A stretch of DNA of 64,000 nucleotides from an uncultured Lachnospiraceae bacterium (GTDB lineage: Bacteria; Bacillota; Clostridia; Lachnospirales; Lachnospiraceae): assembly GCA_910578115.1 (NCBI GenBank), contig CAJTPO010000006.1:62001-126000 (forward strand). The letters run 5' to 3'. Shown here piece by piece: positions 17,594 to 25,763 of this stretch. Under the pieces are notes generated by a model. It was not told where the DNA came from and searched no databases. It worked only from the letters and a program-made list of their open reading frames with translations. Positions within the stretch are counted from its first letter, which is position 1, and every line of letters starts with the position of its first letter. A program made the position numbers and the translations under genes.

Positions 17594-18451
17594 TCAGGCC
17601 AACGCCCGCCTGGCTTCGGCCACAATCTCCCTGTCAGTCCGGTATATGCTGTACTCACTCATAGCCGGAAGTCCCATGGGCACGCCTTCCCTGCGATAGC
17701 GCATCCCACTGTCTATGATCTTCTTGGCAGACAGATGAAAAGCGGTAATATCCGTCTGCTCCCGGAATTTCCTGATCACTTCCGGCGTCACGCCTGCTCC
17801 CGCCATGATCTGCGGCTTTCTGTCCTGTCCCTGCACCTTCTCTGCATCCTCATGAAAACAATCCGTCCGCCGCCCTTCTTCCCTGTCAAAACGCCCCGTC
17901 TGCAGGCTGCACAGCTTCTTAAGCAGCGGCATCCCTGCCAGACAGTCACTCTCCTGTCCGGATGTCAGGATCGTATCGATTCCCAGCTCCCACGCCTGCT
18001 CATAGGTTCGTACCGGATCCGCACACACATCGAAGGCGCGGTGCAGTGTGACCTTCAAGTCCCCGGCAGCATCCATCAGTTCCCGCATCTGTTCCATGTG
18101 AAGACTGCCGTCTTCTTTCAGACAACCAATCACGACACCTTCCGCCCCGGCCTCCCTGAAAAGCTCCACTTCCCGTCTGATGATTCGAAACTCATGATCC
18201 GTATAGAGAAAATCACCGAAACGGGGCCGCAATAACACTCTCACCGGCAAGTCACAGCACGCCTTCACCTGCTCAAACAATGCCAGGCTCGGAGACGTGC
18301 CGCCAATGATCAGACCGGCACACAATTCCAGACGGTCCGCACCGCCCTCCTTCGCCGCCAGAGCGGACTCCACACTGTCAACGCAGCATTCCAGGGTGTA
18401 CTTTGCCGCCTCTTCACAATTCTGATAACCAGTTATATTTTTGGTGTTCAT
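17594..18451 (-). CDS. cutC: CutC-family protein
   Basis: A 285-residue cytoplasmic TIM-barrel protein of the CutC family. Conserved blocks are CVDSVESALAAKEGGADRLELC (about 25-46), VRVLLRPRFGDFLY, GVVIGCL and VTLHRAFDVCADP. The name comes from copper homeostasis in E. coli, but a direct role in copper is disputed and the biochemical function is uncertain. ATG 18451 is chosen because AAGGAGACGTGAAT precedes it; a GTG two codons upstream is possible. Compared with shorter family members it carries an insertion around residues 185-205. The end converges on lhr with only 13 bases between. Confidence 0.83.
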   Translation of the reverse strand: MNTKNITGYQNCEEAAKYTLECCVDSVESALAAKEGGADRLELCAGLIIGGTSPSLALFEQVKACCDLPVRVLLRPRFGDFLYTDHEFRIIRREVELFREAGAEGVVIGCLKEDGSLHMEQMRELMDAAGDLKVTLHRAFDVCADPVRTYEQAWELGIDTILTSGQESDCLAGMPLLKKLCSLQTGRFDREEGRRTDCFHEDAEKVQGQDRKPQIMAGAGVTPEVIRKFREQTDITAFHLSAKKIIDSGMRYRREGVPMGLPAMSEYSIYRTDREIVAEARRALA

Positions 18452-18486
18452 ATTCACGTCTCCTTAATACCGCTCCGTCTGCCATA

Positions 18487-19512
18487 TCACTGCTCCGGAA
18501 CCACAATATACTTTCCTTCCGCACGCAGTGCAGGATCCGCCAGCACATTTTCCAACTCCGCAAGCCCGATCGTCCTGCAGACCATGCTCTCCACATCCAG
18601 CCGCCCGGAATCGATCAGCTGCAGCGCTCTGTGCTGTGTATGCGGATTGATGTAAGACGCACGAAGCGTCAATTCCTTCTGAAAGATCTGGAAAGGCCTG
18701 ACCGCGATCTGCGCATCCGGTTTGGTCAGACCGAACATCATCACCGTACCTTTCTTCCCGGCCAGGTCAATGGCCTGCTCCATGGTAGCGGGAAGTCCTG
18801 CACACTCGATCACCGTGCGAATCCAGGTCATCCCCTCCTCTTCCAGACGTGCTTTCACATCTTCCTGTAAAGGATCGATACACACATCAGCTCCCAGCTT
18901 TCTTCCCATATCACGCTTCTTTGCCACCGGTTCAAGCAGAGCCACCCTGGCCGCGCCTGCCAGCTTCGCCAACTGCAGCATCAAAAGCCCGATCATGCCG
19001 CCGCCGATGACTACCACCTGATGTCCAGGCTCAATACCGCACATATCAATACCGTGCAGACAGCACGCCACCGGCTCCGCCATCGCTCCCTGCAGGAAGG
19101 TAGTATGTTCACCCAGAAGGTATACCTGGCCCGCATCCACCACACAGTATTCCGCGAAACCGCCATTTTTCGTCGTCCCATATCCTACCATATGTTCACA
19201 GAAATGTACCTGCCCGTTCCGACAGAAATCACAGTCCCCACAGTAACCATTCGGATCGATGCACACCCTGTCGCCTGCCTGAAACCGCTCCACATCACTG
19301 CCCACCGCAGCAATGACGCCCGCAAACTCATGTCCCAGAATCGTAGGCGGCTGCACCTCCGCCGCTCCTTTATCGCCCTCATAGATATGCACATCCGTAC
19401 CGCAGATACCACAGGCTTTCACCTGAATCAGCACTTCACCCGGTCCCGGTACAGGTGTCTGTCTCTCCTCCACACGCAGATCATGTGTTCCATAAAAAAC
19501 TGCACTTCTCAT
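18487..19512 (-). CDS. zinc-dependent medium-chain dehydrogenase (sorbitol/threonine dehydrogenase-like)
   Basis: A 341-residue NAD(P)-dependent alcohol or polyol dehydrogenase. The catalytic zinc site is CGICGTDVHIYEG (Cys about 36) with GHEFAG (His about 60). The structural zinc loop has four Cys in GYCGDCDFCRNGQVHFC. The Rossmann fold starts with VVVIGGGMIGLLMLQLAK. The substrate is likely a sugar alcohol, aldonate or amino acid, which cannot be resolved. The start ATG 19512 follows GGAATGGAGGAAAGA, again with an in-frame ATG four codons upstream. It precedes cutC by 35 bases and may share a transcript. Its own promoter lies about 160 bases upstream. Confidence 0.85.
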   Translation of the reverse strand: MRSAVFYGTHDLRVEERQTPVPGPGEVLIQVKACGICGTDVHIYEGDKGAAEVQPPTILGHEFAGVIAAVGSDVERFQAGDRVCIDPNGYCGDCDFCRNGQVHFCEHMVGYGTTKNGGFAEYCVVDAGQVYLLGEHTTFLQGAMAEPVACCLHGIDMCGIEPGHQVVVIGGGMIGLLMLQLAKLAGAARVALLEPVAKKRDMGRKLGADVCIDPLQEDVKARLEEEGMTWIRTVIECAGLPATMEQAIDLAGKKGTVMMFGLTKPDAQIAVRPFQIFQKELTLRASYINPHTQHRALQLIDSGRLDVESMVCRTIGLAELENVLADPALRAEGKYIVVPEQ

Positions 19513-19671
19513 TCTTTCCTCCATTCCAAAACGTTGTACGCTTACATCATGTCCGTACCCACCTCAGCCACAACACGACTTTCCATCGTTCATACCTGTA
19601 CCTCCATGTCTTCTCCGACACAAATTCTCATGAAAGTACGATACAGGTTTCCTTTTCTTCATGATAATAGT

Positions 19672-19700
19672 ATTGTACGTAAATCCATTTTATCTGTCAA
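19672..19700 (-). promoter_or_regulatory. promoter of the zinc dehydrogenase gene
   Basis: Minus strand TTGACA (19700-19695), a 17-base spacer and TACAAT (19677-19672). Two TCATGA palindromes 31 bases apart (19628-19633 and 19659-19664) follow in the leader and could be regulator sites. I see nothing else in 19513-19911. Confidence 0.6.
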
Positions 19701-19911
19701 TGACATTTAATATACGTGCCGGAAATATGACAGTTGTAACATACGCTTCGTCTTCCACTCCCCAAAAAGTCCTTCTTTGACGGATTGCACTTAAAAAATA
19801 CCACGTCATGTATAGAAAATACTTACAAGGCCACTCTAATGTTGTATGATAAGAATAGGTTTTGTTCTATTGGGCCTCTTACACATCGCATATGATGGGA
19901 AAGGAAAAACT

Positions 19912-20145
19912 ATGAACCAAGACAAAAAAGATAAAATTTCGGAGCATTTACGCACAATAGCGGCACAGGAAGGCATATCGGAATGCGAAGTCCGAAACGA
20001 GATTGCCTACGCGGTTTCCCTTGCCCTGAAAAGCAGCGATCCCAAGATTCAGAACTTTTGGAAAAAAATCCCCTGTAAAGGTACCAGCCCTACCATCGAA
20101 GAAATCATAGACTTTATAGTAACCGGTATCGCAACACAGCACTAA
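19912..20145 (+). CDS. small protein of the Spo0A-C-terminal-like family
   Basis: A 77-residue soluble protein (begins MNQDKKDKISEHL; central NEIAYAVSLALKSSDPKIQNFW; end IPCKGTSPTIEEIIDFIV). The pattern of a short helical N terminus, an EV/REI-A-A helix and a closing CKG-PT-EEII block matches small Lachnospiraceae proteins often labelled as Spo0A C-terminal-domain-like. Function is unknown. The start at 19912 is supported by AAAGGA seven bases upstream. The family call is from memory and moderate. Confidence 0.55.
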   Translation: MNQDKKDKISEHLRTIAAQEGISECEVRNEIAYAVSLALKSSDPKIQNFWKKIPCKGTSPTIEEIIDFIVTGIATQH

Positions 20146-20360
20146 AAAAGGAAGCCCGGCAAATTCCATTCTTATTTTTTTCATATTAAACTATAATTAT
20201 AATAATATTGAAGACTATCCATTCTCTGCTGTAACTCTTACCAATTTCGGACATTCATCAACTCCCAGGCCTTCTTTCGGCCATGTTGTCAGACCTTTTA
20301 CCTTCCTGCCAAATCCTTATCCTGCTCTGCCTGCCGCTTGACGGGCCGCATGGCCATCCA

Positions 20361-20389
20361 TACTAAGAAAGTCTATGACTTTCTTAGTA
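20361..20389. repeat. perfect 13-bp inverted repeat
   Basis: TACTAAGAAAGTC and its complement GACTTTCTTAGTA separated by only TAT. It could form a strong hairpin but is not followed by a T-run. It sits in the gene-free stretch 20146-20503, which otherwise holds only the element below. Confidence 0.6.
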
Positions 20390-20393
20390 ATAA

Positions 20394-20466
20394 GGCTGTC
20401 GTAAAATCAGCCCATCTCACAATACCCTATCTTTTGTTTATGAAAATGTGCTATATTACGACAGCC
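20394..20466. repeat. 73-bp element bounded by 11-bp inverted repeats
   Basis: GGCTGTCGTAA at 20394-20404 and TTACGACAGCC at 20456-20466, with an AT-rich centre. The size and ends look like a miniature transposable element or solo IS ends. I see no target-site duplication. Confidence 0.4.
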
Positions 20467-20503
20467 CTGCAAAAGGATTTTCTGCAGATATCCGGTTCTT
20501 TTT

Positions 20504-20839
20504 CTAATTTTTGATCATCCGTGACATGTATGCAAACACCCGGTCTACAAATTGATTTTTCTGCTCTTTATTGCAGTTTGCCATGAAATAATCCACGTCA
20601 AAATCATTTTTCAGACAGGTACCTATGATCAGATAAGTAGGATCAATCCCATATTTATGATACAAGATCAATAGCTTATCCGCTGACAAACCTGTTGCAC
20701 CGGATTCATATTTTCGATAATGCTCTTCCGATACACCAAGCGACACGGCAATTTCTGCCTGTGTCCGGCCAAGACTATTCCTCGCTTCCCTCAACCGTTT
20801 TCCTACCTGAATGTTTGCTTCTTTCCTGCTATCATCCAT
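20504..20839 (-). CDS. XRE-family transcriptional regulator
   Basis: A 111-residue protein with an N-terminal helix-turn-helix (VGKRLREARNSLGRTQAEIA, then SEEHYRKYESGATGLSADKL, about residues 11-55). Its C-terminal extension (DYFMANCNKEQKNQFVDRVFAYMSRM) is predicted helical and may dimerise. The ATG at 20839 is preceded by AAAGGGAGGTGAAAATC; the GTG inside this site is in frame but is probably not the start. The target is unknown and no obvious partner gene is adjacent. Confidence 0.75.
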   Translation of the reverse strand: MDDSRKEANIQVGKRLREARNSLGRTQAEIAVSLGVSEEHYRKYESGATGLSADKLLILYHKYGIDPTYLIIGTCLKNDFDVDYFMANCNKEQKNQFVDRVFAYMSRMIKN

Positions 20840-21005
20840 GATTTTCACCTCCCTTTAGAAAATCATAGCAATACACAGGCAAAACATACAGAATATATAT
20901 TGACCAACGTGCGGTTATTTTATACTCTGTTTCCATTTTACCGCGCTTTTGTAACTATTATTGTAGATTTGTTACAAAACAGACATTAAGATCCATCAAA
21001 ACCTA

Positions 21006-21033
21006 TTGCTTTTTTGATACACAGTGCTATAAT
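21006..21033 (+). promoter_or_regulatory. tRNA-Val promoter
   Basis: A consensus TATAAT at 21028-21033, with a weaker TTGCTT 16 bases upstream, ending ten bases before the tRNA. Confidence 0.5.
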
Positions 21034-21042
21034 AAAGTACAT

Positions 21043-21116
21043 GGAAGCATAGCTCAGCCGGGATGAGCGTTCGCCTCACACGCGAGAGGTCATGGGTTCG
21101 AGCCCCATTGCTTCCA
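21043..21116 (+). tRNA. tRNA-Val (anticodon CAC)
   Basis: A complete cloverleaf: acceptor GGAAGCA/TGCTTCC, D stem GCTC/GAGC, anticodon stem TTCGC/GCGAG with loop CTCACAC, T stem ATGGG/CCCAT with TTCGAGC. The discriminator is A and CCA is not encoded. It reads GUG codons. Confidence 0.93.
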
Positions 21117-21123
21117 CGATCAT

Positions 21124-21180
21124 AAAACTCCAGCATTTACATTGGATTGTTAATCATCCATATAAATGCTGGAGTTTTTA
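21124..21180 (+). terminator. bidirectional terminator between tRNA-Val and rlmD
   Basis: AAAACTCCAGCATTTA (21124-21139) is perfectly complementary to TAAATGCTGGAGTTTT (21163-21178). The T-run serves the tRNA and the A-run on the other side serves rlmD. Confidence 0.85.
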
Positions 21181-21240
21181 ATTCTTTCCTGATTTTCTGT
21201 TTTCTTTTTACGCAACCTTCCCATATCGAATCCGGGAAGG

Positions 21241-22449
21241 TCAGCGGCTCTTTAATAAGCACACCATCTCAATTTCATCCGTAAACGGAAACATATCCAC
21301 CGGCGTCATCTCCGCCACCTGGTATCCGGCTTTTCCGCCGGACTTCCCGCTCTCCCTGCGCAGTGTCCCTCCACGTGTCAGATATTGCAGATCCCTTGCC
21401 AGTGTCTCCGGATTACAGGATATATAGACGATCCTCGCCGGTCTCAAGCGCAAAACGGCATCCAAAAACGCTTCCGTGCTCCCGCTCCTTGGCGGATCCA
21501 TAAAGACCACATCCACCTTTTGTCCTGACTCGGTAAGCTGCACCATAAACCTGCCCGCATCGTTCTGATAAAAGTCAGCATTCCTGATCCCGTTACATCT
21601 GGCATTGACCACCGCATCCCGCATCGCCGCCTGATTCAGCTCCACACCAATCATTTTCTTTACATGCCCCGCAGCAGCCAGGCCGATCGTCCCAATACCG
21701 CAATAGGCATCGATCACAGTCTCCCGCCCCGTCAGCGCTGCATATTCCAGCGCTTTACCATACAATTTCTCCGTCTGGACGGCATTAACCTGATAGAAGG
21801 ATTTTGAAGAAATACGGAATGTCCTGCCGCACAAAACGTCTTCAATATAACCCTTACCATAAAGAACCTGCTCCTTCTCCCCCAGAACCATACTCGTCTG
21901 CTTATTATTGACATTCAGGAGTATCGTTGTGATCTCAGGATGTAGTTTACATAACGCATTTACAAAATTCTTCTTCGACGGCAGGATCGGAGATCCCAAT
22001 ACCAGCACCACCATGATCTGACCCGTCGCATGTCCCACCCGCACAAGCACATGCCGTAACAGACCATACCCTGTATCCTCATCGTATGCCTTTAACTTAA
22101 AAGACTTCGCCAGCTGCCGGATGGATCCAATAATTGCATCTGCTCTGCGGTCCTCTAACAGGCACTCTTCTACCGGTACCACATGATGTGTGCCCTCCTG
22201 ATAGATTCCCGATACAATCCCTCTTCCTTTCTGGAAATCGAAGACAGCATGTACCTTATTGCGGTAATGCTCCGGTTCCTCCATGCCAATAATCTGGTTC
22301 ACTCTGCCATATGACTTTAACAGCTTCTCCACGGTCTTCTGTTTCTTCTTAAGCTGCTCCGCATAGGATAAGTCAAGGTACTGACATCCGCCGCATTTTC
22401 TCTCTGCCGGACACTTGTTTGACCTTATGGGTCTTCCACTCTGTTTCAC
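21241..22449 (-). CDS. rlmD: 23S rRNA (uracil-5-)-methyltransferase, RlmD/TrmA family
   Basis: SAM-dependent enzyme of about 402 residues that makes 5-methyluridine in rRNA. The N-terminal Fe-S cysteines are in KCPAERKCGGCQYLD. The methyltransferase domain has SFYQVN, DAYCGIGTIGLAAA (SAM binding), FMDPPRSG and the catalytic Cys in VYISCNPETLARDL. It lacks an N-terminal TRAM domain, like several clostridial members. GTG 22449 is chosen because GAGGAGAAAAGC precedes it; the GTG six codons upstream lacks such a site. Family members modify U747 or U1939, and which one is not decidable here. Confidence 0.88.
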   Translation of the reverse strand: MKQSGRPIRSNKCPAERKCGGCQYLDLSYAEQLKKKQKTVEKLLKSYGRVNQIIGMEEPEHYRNKVHAVFDFQKGRGIVSGIYQEGTHHVVPVEECLLEDRRADAIIGSIRQLAKSFKLKAYDEDTGYGLLRHVLVRVGHATGQIMVVLVLGSPILPSKKNFVNALCKLHPEITTILLNVNNKQTSMVLGEKEQVLYGKGYIEDVLCGRTFRISSKSFYQVNAVQTEKLYGKALEYAALTGRETVIDAYCGIGTIGLAAAGHVKKMIGVELNQAAMRDAVVNARCNGIRNADFYQNDAGRFMVQLTESGQKVDVVFMDPPRSGSTEAFLDAVLRLRPARIVYISCNPETLARDLQYLTRGGTLRRESGKSGGKAGYQVAEMTPVDMFPFTDEIEMVCLLKSR

Positions 22450-22492
22450 GCTTTTCTCCTCTTCCACTCACAAAACTATATTCAGGCAAAAA

Positions 22493-22547
22493 ATGAACTG
22501 ACCGCCAAACGTTAGATTTTGAGGTCTAACTTTTAGGGTCAGTTCGA
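22493..22547. repeat. nested palindrome resembling IS3-family ends
   Basis: GAACTGACC (22495-22503) pairs with GGTCAGTTC (22537-22545), and inside it GTTAGA (22511-22516) pairs with TCTAAC (22525-22530). The outer TGAACTGACC...GGGTCAGTTC resembles terminal repeats of IS3-type elements, with no transposase between them. Confidence 0.5.
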
Positions 22548-22588
22548 TATTACAGATGCTCCTGCTTCAAATCCTGCCTCTCTTACCT

Positions 22589-22864
22589 TCACACCACACC
22601 CAGTTTCACACTGTCCATGCCTTCCACCAGATCCTTGGCCAGCACACTGTCGGCTTCATTGATCCGAATTGTAAAGACACTTTTCTCCGGACGGATCTCG
22701 TGAAATAATCTATCCCACAACCTCTTCTCCTGCCACTCTATAAAAAAAGATATACGGTTCGTCACCAGCAGCTTTTCCAGCTTGTCTTTGCTTTCCATAC
22801 CATATACTTTACAAAACGCAATCTCATGATTAAAAAATAATGCATTAAAGTTAAGTGCCGCCAT
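22589..22864 (-). CDS. hypothetical protein
   Basis: A 91-residue soluble protein (starts MAALNFNALFFNHEIAF). It mixes beta and alpha segments, has no signal peptide or membrane segment, and I recognise no family. GGGGGAAGGGAC precedes the ATG, which supports expression. It stands alone between the IS-like palindrome and the next small gene. Confidence 0.55.
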   Translation of the reverse strand: MAALNFNALFFNHEIAFCKVYGMESKDKLEKLLVTNRISFFIEWQEKRLWDRLFHEIRPEKSVFTIRINEADSVLAKDLVEGMDSVKLGVV

Positions 22865-23040
22865 GTCCCTTCCCCCATAAAACTAATTTATGTCTCTTGC
22901 GTCCGCCTTGACCGACCCAATTCTCATTGTCAGCTTATGAATAGCTTTATGTTAACTTATACGGCAATTATATACTATACATCACCTTAAAATCAACCTT
23001 TTTTGACATTTTCTACAATTTCACCAAATATTTATGTTAA

Positions 23041-23340
23041 TCACTCTACCCAGGACCGATTCATTCTGTCTAACCAGTACTCCCGGCGGCTTTTAAACTG
23101 CTCATTGAGCCACTGCCTTGCCTGCTCAACCCCTTCCGCTGAGAGTGAAACATCCAGGGTCTCCTTCAGATTTTCCGGCGTCTTGAGCAGATTTAACGGT
23201 TCCGGCCAGATCGTCACCCTGATAATATCTTCTTCCCCGGCACTGCACTTCCTGAGCATATAGCGCATGCCTTCCATACTGCCGGAATATTCTTCCTTCT
23301 TAATGTAATTCAATGGATGAAACGTTTCTTTCTCTAACAA
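23041..23340 (-). CDS. hypothetical protein with TTG start
   Basis: A 99-residue soluble protein (LEKETFHPLNYIKKEEYSGSM, then MRYMLRK and TIWPEPLNLLKTPE). The composition is protein-like and the C terminus is helical and charged. The start codon is TTG at 23340 after GAGAGGTAAGATT. I recognise no family. It lies upstream of the preceding small gene but 176 bases away, so operon membership is doubtful. Confidence 0.55.
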   Translation of the reverse strand: MLEKETFHPLNYIKKEEYSGSMEGMRYMLRKCSAGEEDIIRVTIWPEPLNLLKTPENLKETLDVSLSAEGVEQARQWLNEQFKSRREYWLDRMNRSWVE

Positions 23341-23419
23341 AATCTTACCTCTCGTCCTCTGACAATCCTGCCTGATACTCCGCTGTTGCTGCTGCGTTGG
23401 TCATGAAACAAAAAGGATA

Positions 23420-23457
23420 TTAAAAAGCGCCGTTTTCTCATGCTGCAAACGGCGCTT
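23420..23457 (-). terminator. terminator of tRNA-Pro
   Basis: Minus strand AAGCGCCGTTT (23457-23447) pairs with AAACGGCGCTT (23435-23425), followed by a T-run. Confidence 0.85.
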
Positions 23458-23461
23458 CATA

Positions 23462-23534
23462 TCGGAATGACAAGACTTGAACTTGCGACCTCTACTTCCC
23501 TAAAGTAGCGCTCTACCACCTGAGCCACATCCCG
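23462..23534 (-). tRNA. tRNA-Pro (anticodon AGG)
   Basis: Cloverleaf on the minus strand: acceptor CGGGATG/CATTCCG, D stem GCTC/GAGC, anticodon stem CTACT/AGTAG with loop TTAGGGA, T stem GCAAG/CTTGT with TTCAAGT. The discriminator is A and CCA is not encoded. The C1-G72 acceptor pair and the sequence around it are typical of bacterial tRNA-Pro. The anticodon starts with A, which is rare in bacteria outside tRNA-Arg(ACG). Confidence 0.9.
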
Positions 23535-23631
23535 AAAACATTTACAATTATAACCAATCAGAGGAAAAAAAGCAAGCCTTTTTTTAAAATTTTCAGGAAT
23601 GTGCAAGTCGTGTCCCGTCCCTGCCATCCAC

Positions 23632-24054
23632 TCAGATCCCGTCTGTTTCCAAAGCTCTGCAAAACGCCCGATCAAATAACGGATTTTCCTTTTTCAGGGA
23701 GCGCAGTCTGCCCTTCCTGTTTAAGAAACAGTGCTTACTGCTTCCTGTGGTCCTCAGTTCACCCGACGCCTTATCCACAACCCTGTAAGACAGTTCCAAT
23801 GTCACACCGTTGTAGCTTTCAACTTTTGGAAAAATCTCCACCACATCACCGAAATGTACCATGGATTTGTAGGTGCAGTGCACTTCCAAAACGGGGCTGA
23901 TGATCCCCTCTTTCTCCATTCCGGCATAATCTACGCCAATCTCATTCATATACCAGATCCGCGCAGACTCAAACCACCTGATATAATTGGAATGATGAAT
24001 GATCCCCATCTGATCCGTCTCATAATACTGTGCCTGGTGCTCGTAACCTTTCAT
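23632..24054 (-). CDS. acyl-CoA thioesterase, hot-dog fold (YbgC/FadM type)
   Basis: A 140-residue cytoplasmic enzyme that would hydrolyse acyl-CoA thioesters. The active-site phrase YYETDQMGIIHHSNYIRWFE (residues about 10-29) contains the Asp and the helix typical of the 4-hydroxybenzoyl-CoA thioesterase group. The conserved beta-strands VEIFPKVESY and LELSYRVVD follow. GAGAGGTTTGTT precedes the ATG. It lies directly downstream of the M20 dipeptidase gene with 42 bases between, so they may be co-transcribed. Confidence 0.85.
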   Translation of the reverse strand: MKGYEHQAQYYETDQMGIIHHSNYIRWFESARIWYMNEIGVDYAGMEKEGIISPVLEVHCTYKSMVHFGDVVEIFPKVESYNGVTLELSYRVVDKASGELRTTGSSKHCFLNRKGRLRSLKKENPLFDRAFCRALETDGI

Positions 24055-24096
24055 AACAAACCTCTCATGATTAAAATTGGCATCCTCTTCCAGCCT

Positions 24097-25671
24097 TTAC
24101 AAATTCTGCTGTCTCTCTGCCAGAACCTGCAGCAGATATTCCCAGACTCTGCCCACAGAATCAATGCTGAGACTCTCTTCCGTAGTGTGTACATCGGACA
24201 TGTCCGGTCCTATGGAAACACAGTCAAGCCCCGGGATCTTCGCCGCCAGCAGGCCGCATTCCAGCCCCGCATGAATCGCCTGCAGCTGCGGCTTACGTCC
24301 ATACATCCTCTCATAGACCACAGACAGCCTGTCGCGCAGCGGAGACTCCTTCCGATATGCCCAGCCCGGATAAGCGCTTCTTACCTGCACTGATGCTCCT
24401 GTCTTCCGGGCAATCTCCTTCATCCGCTCACACAGTTCCTCTTTCTCCTGATCAATGGAGCTTCTCACCGCATAACCAAGCTGCAGCATCTCCCGATCAA
24501 GAACCATAATTCCAAGGTTCAAAGATGTCTGCACCAGTCCTTTCACATCGTCACTCATGGCAATGATACCATCGGGCAGTGAGGTCAGGCAGGACAGCGC
24601 CTGTTCCGTACAGATCGGCGTCAGACACTCTTTTGGCTCCATTTGTCTGCCATTACGGTATAGTTCTCCCATTTTTTCTGTCTTTTCTGTATCAAACTTA
24701 TTATTGTCGGAATTGTCTGCGCGATTTTCCTGTAGAAGATTCTTATCCGACCCTATTTCCATGCACAAAACGCAAAAATCCCGATCCGTATCCTGCAGTT
24801 CCTCTTTAATCTCGTCCCTTTCTCTCCCGATTCTGTCAAGCACCTGCTCCTTCTCCTCTTCCATCACTACCAGCACAGCACTCGACTCCCGCGGAATAGC
24901 ATTATCGGCCTGCCCGCCCTGCAGCGCAGCCAGACGAACCGTGCTTCCCTCTGCCGCTGCCATCAAAATCCGGCCCAGCAGGCAGTTGGCATTCCCCCGG
25001 CCCTTGTCAATCTCCGAACCGGAATGACCGCCCTGCAGTCCCTGAACCTTAATTTCCAGAATCCTTGTTCCCTCCGCCATAATCGGTTCCCACTGCAACG
25101 GAATCTGCACGTCTACCCTTGCACCGCCAGCACAGCTGGTGATGATGACGCCTTCCTCTTCGTTGTCCAAATTAATCAGCTGTCTGCCGCGCAGCATGGA
25201 CAGATCGATGTTTTTTGCACCTGTAAGCCCGGTTTCCTCCTCAGTAGTCACTACCATCTCCAAACGTGGATGTCTGATATCCTGCGCATCCAGCAGCGCC
25301 AGAATATAGGCAACCGCAATCCCGTCATCACCGCCAAGACTTGTCCCTTCCGCACATACTCTGCCGTCTCTTATGCACAGACGAAGCGGATCTTTCTTCA
25401 TGTCGATCTCACAGTCCGGCTTCTTCACAGTGACCATATCCATATGTCCCTGCAGGATATATGGAGCCTCCTGCTCATACCCGGGAGCTGCCTCCTTTAT
25501 GATAATAATATTATGAGACGCATCCTGAATACAGGTAAGGCCACGATCCCCGGCAAATTTCTTTAAATAATCGCTGATCTGTTTCTCGTTACCGGATCCC
25601 CGCGGAATACGGCTGATCTCCTCAAAAAAGCGAAATACGCCTGCCGGTTTTAATCCATCTAATACACCCAT
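24097..25671 (-). CDS. pepD: M20 family aminoacyl-histidine dipeptidase (PepD-like)
   Basis: Two-zinc cytosolic dipeptidase of 524 residues. Metal ligands appear in order: ILQGHMDMV (His about 80), LGGDDGIAVAY (Asp about 119) and VTTEEETGLTGA (catalytic Glu and ligand Glu about 149-150). The middle is a lid/dimer domain, and the C-terminal block HAGLECGLLAAKIPGLDCVSIGP is typical of PepD. I start at ATG 25671 after CCTGGAGGAGAAGAC; the longer frame adds 20 unsupported residues. An unusually charged insertion near residues 290-350 (EEKEQVLDRIGRERDEIKEE and following) is longer than in many PepD proteins. Confidence 0.87.
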   Translation of the reverse strand: MGVLDGLKPAGVFRFFEEISRIPRGSGNEKQISDYLKKFAGDRGLTCIQDASHNIIIIKEAAPGYEQEAPYILQGHMDMVTVKKPDCEIDMKKDPLRLCIRDGRVCAEGTSLGGDDGIAVAYILALLDAQDIRHPRLEMVVTTEEETGLTGAKNIDLSMLRGRQLINLDNEEEGVIITSCAGGARVDVQIPLQWEPIMAEGTRILEIKVQGLQGGHSGSEIDKGRGNANCLLGRILMAAAEGSTVRLAALQGGQADNAIPRESSAVLVVMEEEKEQVLDRIGRERDEIKEELQDTDRDFCVLCMEIGSDKNLLQENRADNSDNNKFDTEKTEKMGELYRNGRQMEPKECLTPICTEQALSCLTSLPDGIIAMSDDVKGLVQTSLNLGIMVLDREMLQLGYAVRSSIDQEKEELCERMKEIARKTGASVQVRSAYPGWAYRKESPLRDRLSVVYERMYGRKPQLQAIHAGLECGLLAAKIPGLDCVSIGPDMSDVHTTEESLSIDSVGRVWEYLLQVLAERQQNL

Positions 25672-25763
25672 GTCTTCTCCTCCAGGATATTGAAAGAAGA
25701 GACAGAATTCCTCATCCCATCTCTTCCGCATTTTCTTATTATTTAAATTTCCGATCGTTTATT

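Noticed and set aside
17586..17619. A terminator between lhr and cutC
   Set aside because: GCCGAAGTCAGGC and GCCTGGCTTCGGC can pair, but no T-run follows on either side.
22468..22588. A riboswitch upstream of rlmD
   Set aside because: The palindrome matches an IS-end pattern better, and no known riboswitch core is seen.
23457..23675. A 72-codon ORF on the minus strand
   Set aside because: It runs through the tRNA-Pro gene and its flanks and has no protein-like composition.
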